NCBI RefSeq assembly: GCF_014650895.1
Contig: NZ_BMVV01000014.1
Coordinates: forward strand, 151,032 to 215,031
Direction: 5' to 3'
Origin: Streptomyces omiyaensis
Lineage (GTDB): Bacteria; Actinomycetota; Actinomycetes; Streptomycetales; Streptomycetaceae
DNA: 64,000 nucleotides
The number at the start of each line of letters is the position of its first letter. Within the stretch, counting starts at the first letter, position 1. The position numbers and the translations under genes were made by a program. The notes beneath the pieces were generated by a model, which ran no database searches, had not been told where the DNA came from, and saw nothing but the letters and a program-made list of their open reading frames with translations. Positions 25,895 to 33,895 of the stretch are shown here, one piece after another.

Positions 25895-26773
25895 GTGCCC
25901 CCCATGCGTACCTCCCACCCCGCCGGGACTTCGGCCGCCCTGCGCGACCTGGCCGGATCGCTGGTCGTCTCCTGTCAGGCGCTGCCCGGTGAGGCCCTCC
26001 ACGGCGCGGACATCATGGCCCGCATGGCGCGGGCCGCCGTGGCCGGCGGGGCCGCGGCCGTTCGGATCAACGGGCCCGAGGACGTCGCCGCCGTACGGCA
26101 GGCCGTCGCGGTTCCGGTGATCGGACTGTGGAAGGACGGCGACGACGGTGTCTACATCACCCCGACGCTGGCGCACGCCCGGTGTGTCGCGGAGGCCGGC
26201 GCGGACCTCGTCGCCCTCGACGCCACCCGGCGGCCGCGCCCGGACGGCCTGACCCTCGTGGACACGATCGAAGCGCTGCACCGCCTCGGGGTCGGCGTGC
26301 TCGCCGACGTCTCGACGCACGAGGAGGGCGTGGCCGCCGCGGCGGCGGGCGCCGACGCCGTCGCCACCACCCTCTCCGGCTACACCGCGTACAGCCCGCC
26401 GCCGGACGGCCCCGACTTCGCACTCGTCGCCTCACTCGCCGCCGTCCTCGACGTTCCGCTCATCGCGGAGGGCCGCATCGGCACCCCGGAGGAAGCGGCC
26501 CGTGCCCTGGAACTCGGCGCGCACGCCGTGGTGGTCGGCGGGGCGATCACCCGGCCGACGGCCATCACCGAACGCTTCACCGCCGCGCTGCCCCAGGCCG
26601 CGGCACCCTCCTCCGGTCCGGCCGGATCCGAGCCGGCAGCGGCACCCGGCACCGCGGCCGCACGAGGACCTGCGGCGACGCCCGGTCCGGGGGCGACGTC
26701 CGAGCTCACCGCACCGCCCCCGCCCGCACCGACCCCGGTCGCCCACCGGACCGCAGAGGAGCCCACCGCATGA
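25895..26773 (+). CDS. nanE: N-acetylmannosamine-6-phosphate 2-epimerase (NanE-like)
   Basis: The start is placed at GTG 25895 because AAAGGGA precedes it by 5 nt; in-frame ATGs at 25835 and 25904 are alternatives. The TIM barrel shows NanE signatures: LVVSCQALPGEALHGADIMARMARAAVAGGAAAVRINGPEDV, VIGLWKDGDDGVYITPTLAHA, DLVALDATRRPRPDG (a catalytic Lys in GLWKD), and ADAVATTLSGYT. The family converts ManNAc-6-P to GlcNAc-6-P. The last 55 residues are an Ala/Pro/Gly-rich tail absent from usual NanE proteins. It overlaps the mannosidase gene by 4 bp. No sialate lyase or deacetylase gene is nearby. Confidence 0.85.
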   Translation: MPPMRTSHPAGTSAALRDLAGSLVVSCQALPGEALHGADIMARMARAAVAGGAAAVRINGPEDVAAVRQAVAVPVIGLWKDGDDGVYITPTLAHARCVAEAGADLVALDATRRPRPDGLTLVDTIEALHRLGVGVLADVSTHEEGVAAAAAGADAVATTLSGYTAYSPPPDGPDFALVASLAAVLDVPLIAEGRIGTPEEAARALELGAHAVVVGGAITRPTAITERFTAALPQAAAPSSGPAGSEPAAAPGTAAARGPAATPGPGATSELTAPPPPAPTPVAHRTAEEPTA

Positions 26774-29484
26774 GCACGACCATCCCCGGCACCCCCGTTC
26801 CCGCCGCTGGCCCCGGGCCTCGCGCGGCGGTCGCCGGCGCGGCCCCCGAGTGCCACGTCGTCACGCACGTGCACTGGGACCGCGAGTGGTACCGCCCCTT
26901 CGAAGCCTTCCGTGCCCGCCTCGTCGAGCTCGCCGAACGCGTCTGCGCCGAGCTCGACGACGGCCGGATGAAGTCCTTCCACCTCGACGGCCAGACGATC
27001 GTCCTCGCCGACGTCGAAGCCCTCCGCCCCGACCTCGCCGAGCGCCTGCGCGGCCACGCGCGCGCCGGCCGCCTGACCCTCGGTCCGTGGCACGTCCTCG
27101 CCGACAACCAGCTCGTGTCCGGCGAGAACCTGATACGCAACCTGCTGACCGCCCGCCGCCTGGCCCCCGGCACCCTCGCCGGCGTCGGCTACTCCCCGGA
27201 CGCCTTCGGCCACCCCGCCGACCTGCCCCGGCTGCTGCGCGGCTTCGGCATGGACACCGCTCTGGTCTGGCGCGGCGCCCCTGACGGTGTCGCCCGCTTC
27301 CGCTGGCGCTCTCCCGACGGCTCGGAGGTCTTCGCCGTCAACCAGGGCTACCACGGGGCGGAGGTCCTCTGGGCCGACGGCCCCGCCGACTCCGACGCCG
27401 CCGGGCGACTGGGGGACTTCCTCCGCGCCGAACACGCCCGGCTGCCCCACGGTCCGTGGCTGCTGATGAACGGTGGCGACCACCTCGCGCCCTCCGGACC
27501 GGGCACGCGCATCCGCGAGGCCGCCGACGGCGCGGCGGCCACCGGTGCCGTGCTCCACGAGAGCACCCTGGAGGATTTCTTCACGGCGGCCCGCACCGCC
27601 GCCGACGCCCGGGCGTCGGCGGGCGAGCCGCTCCCCGTCATCGACGGTGAGCTCCGTGAACCGGCCGGGTACCTCACCTTCATCCTCCCCGGCACCCTCT
27701 CCGCCCGCACCTACCTCAAGCAGGCCAACGCCTCCGCCCAGAACCTCCTGGAGCGCTGGGCCGAGCCGGCCGTCGCCCTCCACGCCCCCGGCGACCTCAC
27801 CTTGCGCGCCGACCTGGACCACGCCTGGGAACTGCTCCTGCGGAACGCTCCGCACGACTCGCTGTGCGGCTGCAGCGTGGACGAGGTGCACCGCGAGAAC
27901 GCCGTCCGCTACGAGCGCGTGCACCAGCTCGGCGAACACGTCGTCCGCCGGGCCCTGCTCGCGTCCGGACTCGACGTCCGCGCTTACGGCGACCCAGCCC
28001 ACGACCACACCGACCTCGCCGTGCTCAACCCCCATGCGGACGGCGCGGGCGGGCCCGTCACCGTCGACGTCCTCACCGCGCCCGACCGCCACCCGGTCGC
28101 CGTCACGGCCCCGGACGGCACGTCCGTCCCCTTCGAGACCGAGACCCTCGGCGTCGAGACGGTCTTCGAGGCCGACCTCGACCTGCTGCCCGACTCCCGC
28201 CCCGCACTCCGCCACCGCCTCCACCTGAACGTCCCGGCCTTGCCCGGCCTCGGCCGGACCGTCCTGCGCGTCCGGCTCGGCGACGCACCGTCCGACGGCA
28301 CCGTCGCCAGGACGGTCCACCAGGCCCGTACGATCCCCGCCCCCTGGGGCGGCGACCTCACCGCGGCCGACGACGCCTCGCTGACCCTGACCCGCATCGA
28401 CGGCACCGAGTTGGCGGGACTGGGACTGCTCACCGACGGCGGCGACAGCGGTGACACCTACAACTACGACCCGCCCCGGCAGGACAGGGTGATCACGCCC
28501 CGGCTGGTCGCGTCCCGCACCCGCACCTCGGCCGTACGCACCTTCCTGGAGCTCGACGCCGTACTCGACCTGCCCGTCGGCCTCACACCCGACCGCGCGA
28601 GCCGCGGCGAGCGGACCACCGCGATCCCGGTCCGGATCGAGGTCGCGCACTGGTCCGGTGACCCGCTGCTGCGCTGGCACATCGCCCTCGACAACACGGC
28701 GCGGGACCACCGGCTGCGCTTCCACGCGCCCACCGCCCGCGGCGCGGACACCTGGACCGGCGACGGACAGTGGAGCCTGATCGAGCGGCCGGTCCGTCCC
28801 GACCTCGGCCCGCTGCCCACCGAGCGCGGCCATGAGGCCGTCTGCGGCTCCGCCCCCGTACAGGGCCTCGGCGCGGTCGGGCGCGGCACTGACCGCACGG
28901 CCCTCTTCGCCCCCGGCCTGCCCGAGACGCGCGCGCTCTCCGGTACGGAGACGGCCACCGGCGCCGAGCAGGAGATCGTGGTCACCCTGCTCAGGTCCGT
29001 GGGCTGGCTCTCCCGCTTCGACCTCCGCAGCCGCACCACCGGAGCCGGGCCGATGCTCGCGACCCCCGAAGCGCAGTGCCAGGGCCCGCAGAACTTCGAT
29101 CTCGCGCTCGCCCTCGGGGACGCCGTCGCCACCGACACCGGCCTCACCCGTCGGGCGGCGTCCTTCCGCACGCCCTTGCGCGCCTGGCAGCTGCGCCCGG
29201 GAACCACGGCCGAACCGTCCCCCGGCGAGATCCGCGTCGAGGGCGCGCTTCTGACCGCGCTCAAGCCGGCCGAGAACCGAGACGGCCTGATCCTCCGCCT
29301 CAACAACCCGACCTCGGTGGCGTGCGAGGCCCGCGTGTATGCCCCGGCCGACGCGCTCCTCGTCCCCGTCCGGTTGGACGAGGAACCCACGGGACAGGAG
29401 CTGGTGCGGCAGGGCACGGCGGAGAGCGTCTGGCGCATGGCTCCCTTCGCCACGCTGACGCTCCGGATCGAAGGACGGGACTGA
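26770..29484 (+). CDS. Alpha-mannosidase, GH38
   Basis: The 904-residue protein starts at ATG 26770 within the NanE stop. The N-terminal catalytic domain begins THVHWDREWYRPFEAFRARL, where the two His and Asp bind the active-site zinc, and has GYSPDAFGHPADLPRLLRGFGMD, with the retaining nucleophile Asp, around residue 145. A middle helical domain (QNLLERWAEPAV, HAWELLLRNAPHDSLCGCSVDEVH) and C-terminal beta domains follow as in GH38 enzymes. No signal peptide, so it acts inside the cell on imported mannosides. It is the last gene of the operon, followed by a perfect 20-bp hairpin. Confidence 0.93.
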   Translation: MSTTIPGTPVPAAGPGPRAAVAGAAPECHVVTHVHWDREWYRPFEAFRARLVELAERVCAELDDGRMKSFHLDGQTIVLADVEALRPDLAERLRGHARAGRLTLGPWHVLADNQLVSGENLIRNLLTARRLAPGTLAGVGYSPDAFGHPADLPRLLRGFGMDTALVWRGAPDGVARFRWRSPDGSEVFAVNQGYHGAEVLWADGPADSDAAGRLGDFLRAEHARLPHGPWLLMNGGDHLAPSGPGTRIREAADGAAATGAVLHESTLEDFFTAARTAADARASAGEPLPVIDGELREPAGYLTFILPGTLSARTYLKQANASAQNLLERWAEPAVALHAPGDLTLRADLDHAWELLLRNAPHDSLCGCSVDEVHRENAVRYERVHQLGEHVVRRALLASGLDVRAYGDPAHDHTDLAVLNPHADGAGGPVTVDVLTAPDRHPVAVTAPDGTSVPFETETLGVETVFEADLDLLPDSRPALRHRLHLNVPALPGLGRTVLRVRLGDAPSDGTVARTVHQARTIPAPWGGDLTAADDASLTLTRIDGTELAGLGLLTDGGDSGDTYNYDPPRQDRVITPRLVASRTRTSAVRTFLELDAVLDLPVGLTPDRASRGERTTAIPVRIEVAHWSGDPLLRWHIALDNTARDHRLRFHAPTARGADTWTGDGQWSLIERPVRPDLGPLPTERGHEAVCGSAPVQGLGAVGRGTDRTALFAPGLPETRALSGTETATGAEQEIVVTLLRSVGWLSRFDLRSRTTGAGPMLATPEAQCQGPQNFDLALALGDAVATDTGLTRRAASFRTPLRAWQLRPGTTAEPSPGEIRVEGALLTALKPAENRDGLILRLNNPTSVACEARVYAPADALLVPVRLDEEPTGQELVRQGTAESVWRMAPFATLTLRIEGRD

Positions 29485-29492
29485 ACTGAGAG

Positions 29493-29546
29493 GTGACCGC
29501 CGCGCCCCGCCGCGCCCCGCCGAGCCCGGCGGGGCGCGGCGGTCAC
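29493..29546 (+). terminator. Perfect 20-bp hairpin ending the mannosidase operon
   Basis: Arms 29493-29512 and 29527-29546 are exact inverse complements over 20 bp (GTGACCGCCGCG.../...CGCGGCGGTCAC) with a 14-nt loop, beginning 9 bp after the stop of the GH38 gene. It also marks the border with the insertion-sequence remnants and may terminate in both directions. Confidence 0.75.
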
Positions 29547-29549
29547 GGC

Positions 29550-30332
29550 CAGGCGGGACTTCATCCGCGCGTCGATGGAGTGGCCCACGATCCTGTTGCT
29601 GAAGACATCCTTGATCGCACTGAGGTGCAGCTTGCCGTCGCCGGTGGCGTGCTCGGTGATGTCGGCGAGCCACAACCGGTTCGGGCCGGCCGCGGTGTAG
29701 CTGCGGCTCACGAGATCGCCGTGCACCGGCGGACCGGCGTTCTCGCCCCGGCCGCGCTTCTTGCCGAACACGCTCCACCAGCGGTTCTCCCGGCAGATCC
29801 GCCACGCGGTCCGGTCCGCCATCGCGGCCCCGGCATCGCGTGCTTCGTCGGCCAGGAACCGGTAGCCGCACTCCGGGTCCTCGTGGTGGGCACCGAACAG
29901 CGCGTTCGCTCCATACGTCTCGGCGAGGACGGCGTCGGCAACCGCCTTGTCGAGCCGGCGGCAGCAGGGCTGTCCGGCGAGCTTGAGCACCCGGCACGTC
30001 ACCGTGACGGGCACCCCGTCCCCGGCCGGCTCCTTCACGAGCGGGTGGATCCTCTTCCCGGCAGATCCGCCTGCGACAGATAGGCCGCGGCCCGGCGCAG
30101 GACCTCGTTCTCCTGCTCCAGCAGCTTGATCCGCCGGCGTGCCTCCCGCAGTTCCACGCCCTCCTGGCCGGACATTCCCGGCCTGGAGGGCGTCATCGGT
30201 GTCCGCTCGGCGCATCCGCTTCCACGACGTCATCGGATGGACCCCGAAGTCGGTGGCCACCTGCTCGGCCGTCACGCCCGGACCGCGGTTCCGCGCGACC
30301 CGCACGGCGTCCTGGCGGCGGTCCACGCCGCA
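29550..30332 (-). pseudogene. IS3-family transposase remnant (OrfA+OrfB parts)
   Basis: One minus-strand frame contains RVARNRGPGVTAEQVATDFGVHPMTSW, the OrfA HTH, then a Gly/Ala-rich decayed leucine-zipper region, then OrfB parts LVKEPAGDGVPVTVTCRVLKLAGQ, RICRENRWWSVFGKKRGR, PNRLWLADITEHATGDGKLHLSAIKDVFSNRIVGHSIDARMKSRLA. This includes the first Asp of the DDE triad (WLADIT) but stops before the second Asp and Glu. Both ends are cut: the N-terminus at the junction with an integrase fragment, the C-terminus at the GH38 terminator. It cannot be active. Confidence 0.75.
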
Positions 30333-30608
30333 CGGGTGGCCCGGATCGCCGTCCTCATGCTCGACGACGTTGACGTCGGTAACCGCCGGCTGACCATCGC
30401 CGGACGCGCCCGGCCTCTCGACGGCCTCACCCCGGAGCTCATGGTGGAGTGGCCGGACTACCGGCGCCGTCGGTGGCCCAGCACCGCGAACCTCCACCTG
30501 CTGATCGACAACCAGACCGCCAACACGACCAGCCGGGCCAGCAACCACTGGGTCAGCGCTCCGATGCGGGGACAGGACGCCACGCTGGAACGGCTCCGTT
30601 CCGAGTGA
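30324..30608 (+). pseudogene. Fragment of a tyrosine-recombinase-like integrase
   Basis: A plus-strand frame from about 30324 reads VARIAVLMLDDVDVGNRRLTIAGRARPLDGLTPELMVEWPDYRRRRWPSTANLHLLID, then RASNHWVSAPMRGQDATLERLR, and stops. This matches by eye an internal part of Streptomyces tyrosine-recombinase-type proteins in which this block precedes a longer catalytic end. The upstream core and the downstream Arg-His-Tyr end are missing. It is squeezed between the IS3 remnant and the IS5 remnant. Confidence 0.5.
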
Positions 30609-31449
30609 TCTGTCCGATGCCCGCTGGGAGTTGATCGAGCCGGTTCTGACCGCGTGGCGTCTCGAGTGCCGGCGCACGGCTCTGCACTTCGGCCGGCCGG
30701 CCGGGCACGACCTGCGCGACACCAGGGACGCGATCTCGTACGTCGACCGCACCGGGGTTCAGGGGCGCTGTCTCCCGCGCGACTTCCCGTCCTGGAACAC
30801 CGCCTACGGCTACTTCGCCAAATGGGCCGACGAGGGCGTGTTCGCGCAGCTCAACGGCCTACTGCGGCAACTGCTGCGCGAGGAGGAGGGCAGGAGCGGC
30901 GAGCCTTCGGCGTGTGTGATCGACGCGCAGAGCGTCAAGACCTCCACCAGCGTTCCGACCTCGAGCCGGGCCATCGGCGCCGGCAAGAAGACCGTGGGAC
31001 GCAAGCGGAGCATCGTCACCGGCACGCTCGGACTTCTCCTCGCGGTGCTGGTCACCGCGGCGAGCGTGCAGGACTCCACCGCCGGCACCCGGCTCCTCGG
31101 ACCAGGTCGCCGCGGCTCACCCCGGCATCCGGAAAGTGTGGGTCGACTCCGGTTACCGCCGGCATCTCGTCGAGCATGCCGCCGTTCTCGGCATCGGCAT
31201 GGAGATCACCGCCCGCAAGCCCGGGACCAGGGGATTCACCCCCTCCCGAAACGGTGGGCGGTGGAACCGGCCCACGGATGGCTCATGCTCCACCGGCGCC
31301 TGGCCCGCGGCTGCGAAACCCTGCCCACCCGCTCCGAAGCCATGGTCCACCTCGGGATGACCGGCCTCATGGACCGCCGCCTCACCAGCGAGAACACCCT
31401 CTCCTGGCGCGACCCGAAAAGCGCCACAGAACACCCCATCGCGCGATGA
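30607..31449 (+). pseudogene. IS5-family transposase with frameshifts
   Basis: From 30607 the frame gives SDLSDARWELIEPVLTAW, then HDLRDTRDAISYVDRTGVQ, VIDAQSVKTSTSVPTSS (first Asp of the DDE triad) and VGRKRSIVTGTLGLLLAVLVTAASVQDS. Near 31090 the reading shifts to another frame giving VWVDSGYRRHLVEHAAVLGIGMEITARKPGTRGFTP (second Asp), then near 31250 returns to the first, giving PKRWAVEPAHGWLMLHRRLARG (Glu) and the normal end. The first few residues are lost at the integrase junction. Two frameshifts make it inactive, though it decayed recently enough that all DDE residues remain readable. Confidence 0.8.
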
Positions 31450-31514
31450 AATACAAGGCGGAAACGACCTCTGGCGAGCTCGTGCGCGGCAAGCGGTGAG
31501 ACGTCGAGCCCGGG

Positions 31515-32013
31515 ATGGCTGATCAGGGTCGGGTGGTGGGGAACGCGGCTCGCGCAGTGATCGTCGGCAACCGTCGGATCACGGGCCTGCCGGCCGATGT
31601 GATCGCTGAACTCGTTGCCGAGGTGGGGCCGTTGTGGCATGAGCGTCACCAGGCCAAGCCGGCCTCTCGGTGAGATACGACCCCTGCTCGCCGAGCGAGG
31701 GCGCACGATCAGCCCCGGCGTCCGACTCCGGACGCCGGCCGAAGTCGTCGACCACCTCGGCGCGAGCGGGCAGACCGGCATCATCGGCGGCACCGAGATC
31801 CGTGTCCGCCGACCGGCCGCTGGACGCAAGGACCGCGACGTGTTCCTCTCCGGGAAGAACAAGGTCGAGCACGGCATCGCCCCCCTCAAGAACGGGCGAG
31901 CTCTCGCCCGCCACCTCGGCCGTCACGAGCGCATCAACGACACCGTCCGGGCCGTCGCCGGTCTGCTGCCCCACCAGCAGACCGCGGACCTGGACCCCCG
32001 ACGACCGAGGTGA
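31515..32013 (+). pseudogene. Internally deleted IS5-group transposase (DDE_Tnp_4 type)
   Basis: A first frame from ATG 31515 encodes VIVGNRRITGLPADVIAELVAEVGPLWHERHQA and stops at 31674. A second frame then gives GEIRPLLAERGRTISPGVRLRTPAEVVDHLGASGQTGIIGGTEIRVRRP ending in FLSGKNK, directly joined to VEHGIAPLKNGRALARHLGRHERINDTVRAVAGLLPHQQTADL. In complete relatives, segments lie between HERHQA and GEIRPLL and between SGKNK and VEHGI. So two internal deletions removed the middle, including catalytic residues. It resembles a non-autonomous IS derivative. Confidence 0.7.
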
Positions 32014-32130
32014 GCACCGGTCCCACCGAAGCCCTCGACGTCCCACCGCTTACCGTGCACGAGCTCATCAGCCGTCCCCCGGATCGTCCGTCCGACCGTG
32101 ACGGCCCCGCCGGGATCGTCCGGAAGCACC

Positions 32131-32808
32131 TCAGGACGCGCGATTCCCCAAGAGGTCCGTCACGGAGGCCAGCTGGGAGCGGAGGGTTCCCGCGTGGGGG
32201 CGCAGGGAGCCGTCGAAGGCGGCCGATCCGATGGTGAAGGCGTCGGCCCCGGCGGAGGCGAGCGACCGGATCTGGTCGGAGCCGGTGATGGAGCCGGCGA
32301 CGACCAGGCGGCCGCGGGTGGCGGCGCGGGCGGCGCGGACCAGGTCCAGAGGGTCGGCGTCCGTGGCGCGGTAGGCGAGCAGGTCCACGCCGGCGCACCC
32401 CGCCTCCTCCGCGCGCCGGCAGTCCTCGGCGATGCGCTCCGGGCCGCCGGCGAGACGGGTGGGATGGCCGACGGGCTCCCCGGCGAAGGGGAGGTAGTCG
32501 ACGGACGTGCCGTCCAGGAGCGCCAGGGTCTCGTCGATCCAGGTGCCGCCCATCAGCCGGTCGACGCCGAGGTCGGCGGCCGTGCGGACCGAGGCGAGGG
32601 CCGCGTCCCGGTCGGTGCTGACGACTTCGAGGTAGGTGGTGGCGCCGCCCTCCCTGATGCGGGCGTGGAGCCGGGCGAGGGTGTCGCGGTCGACGCCGAC
32701 GTCCTTGAACCCGATGTGGGTGATGCCGAGGCCGGCGATGGCGTCGAGGACGTCGAGGCAGTCGGTGACGGTCCGGTCGTCACGGGTCAGCATGAAGATG
32801 AAGTCCAC
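32131..32808 (-). CDS. TIM-barrel protein, HisA/HisF-like or NanE-like phosphate-binding fold
   Basis: The 225-residue protein begins MDFIFMLTRDDRTVTDCLDVLDAIAGLGITHIGFKDVG and alternates strands and helices as a TIM barrel: YLEVVSTDRDAALASV, VDRLMGGTWIDETLALL, GRLVVAGSITGSDQIRSLASAGADAFTIGSAAFDG. The last two strands with SITGS and IGSAAF match the phosphate-binding loops of HisA/HisF/TrpC/NanE-type barrels. It follows PdxA2 in the same direction across 79 bp. It may isomerise or cleave a phosphorylated sugar-acid product of the two upstream enzymes; the exact reaction is unknown. Confidence 0.7.
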   Translation of the reverse strand: MDFIFMLTRDDRTVTDCLDVLDAIAGLGITHIGFKDVGVDRDTLARLHARIREGGATTYLEVVSTDRDAALASVRTAADLGVDRLMGGTWIDETLALLDGTSVDYLPFAGEPVGHPTRLAGGPERIAEDCRRAEEAGCAGVDLLAYRATDADPLDLVRAARAATRGRLVVAGSITGSDQIRSLASAGADAFTIGSAAFDGSLRPHAGTLRSQLASVTDLLGNRAS

Positions 32809-32887
32809 GGTGTCCTTCGGCCTTCCGTTTCGGGTGTCGAGGGCGGGGAGGGGGGCGGGGACGGAGGGCGAGGGGAGACCGAAGTGG

Positions 32888-33895
32888 TCAAGGGCGCTTC
32901 GCCGCTTCCGACGACAGGACGTCGGCCTGGCGCAGGGCCGCGAGGAGACTGGAGTGGTCGGCCGTGCCGAGCCCGGCGATGTCGAACGCCGTGCCGTGGT
33001 CGACGCTCGTGCGCACGAACGGCAGACCGATGGTGACGTTGACGCCGTGCTCGATCCCGAGGTACTTGACCGGGATCAGACCCTGGTCGTGGTACTGGGC
33101 GACCACGGCGTCGAAGGCCCCGGCGCGGGCCCGCATGAAGACGGTGTCGGCGGGCCACGGGCCGCTCACCCGGATGCCCTCGTCCTGCGCGATCCGCACG
33201 GCCGGTGCGATGACGTCCAGGTCCTCGCTCCCGAACAGCCCGTTCTCCCCGGCGTGCGGGTTGAGCCCGGCGACGGCGATGCGCGGGGCGTCCGTGCCGC
33301 TCCGCCGGAGCGTGCGGTCGGTCAGGCGGATGACGTCGAGCTCGCGGTCGGTCGTGATCGCGTCGATCGCGGTGCGGAGCGACTGGTGGACGGTGACCAG
33401 GACGACGCGCAGCTCCTCGGAGGCCATCATCATCGCGTAGTCCGTGGTGCCGGACAGGTCGGCGAGGATCTCGGTGTGCCCCGGGAAGGGGACGCCCGCG
33501 AGGCGCAGCGCCTCCTTGTTGATCGGCCCGGTCACCAGGGCGCGTACCCGCCCGGTGAGCGCGAGCCGCACGCCGTGGCGTACGTACCGGAACGAGGCCG
33601 CGCCGGCCCGGGCGTCGAGCGTGCCCCAGGGCAGGCCGGCGGGAAGCCCGCCGCCGGCGTGGGCGTCCGGATCCGTCAGGACGTCCACCGTGCCCGGCGC
33701 GAACCCCGCCCGCTCGACGGACGCGACCGGACGCAGGGCGAGGCCGGTTCCGGCGATCCGGTCCGCACGGGCGAGGACGTCCAGGTCGCCGATGACGACG
33801 ACCGGTTCGGTGCGCCGGGGATCGGCGCACGCCTTCAGGACGATCTCGGGGCCGATCCCGCAGGGGTCGCCCGTCGTGACGGCGATCGGGGTCAC
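32888..33895 (-). CDS. PdxA2-type D-threonate/4-hydroxythreonine-4-phosphate dehydrogenase
   Basis: Starting at GTG 33895, which overlaps the kinase stop (GTGA) with GGGAG 7 nt upstream, the 335-residue protein has PdxA family marks: TPIAVTTGDPCGIGPEIVLKA at the N-terminus, LVTGPINKEALRLAGVPFPGHTEIL with metal/substrate ligands, VAGLNPHAGENGLFG, and AVVAQYHDQGLIPVKYLG, which carries the metal-binding Asp and His. In PdxA2 pathways it oxidises D-threonate- or D-erythronate-4-phosphate using NAD, followed by decarboxylation to dihydroxyacetone phosphate. The adjacent DUF1537 kinase and absence of other vitamin B6 genes favour catabolism over pyridoxine synthesis. Confidence 0.9.
   Translation of the reverse strand: MTPIAVTTGDPCGIGPEIVLKACADPRRTEPVVVIGDLDVLARADRIAGTGLALRPVASVERAGFAPGTVDVLTDPDAHAGGGLPAGLPWGTLDARAGAASFRYVRHGVRLALTGRVRALVTGPINKEALRLAGVPFPGHTEILADLSGTTDYAMMMASEELRVVLVTVHQSLRTAIDAITTDRELDVIRLTDRTLRRSGTDAPRIAVAGLNPHAGENGLFGSEDLDVIAPAVRIAQDEGIRVSGPWPADTVFMRARAGAFDAVVAQYHDQGLIPVKYLGIEHGVNVTIGLPFVRTSVDHGTAFDIAGLGTADHSSLLAALRQADVLSSEAAKRP

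Noticed and set aside
26380..29997. 1,205-codon open frame on the minus strand
   Set aside because: It runs antisense to the NanE and GH38 genes, which show clear catalytic motifs; the antisense product has none.
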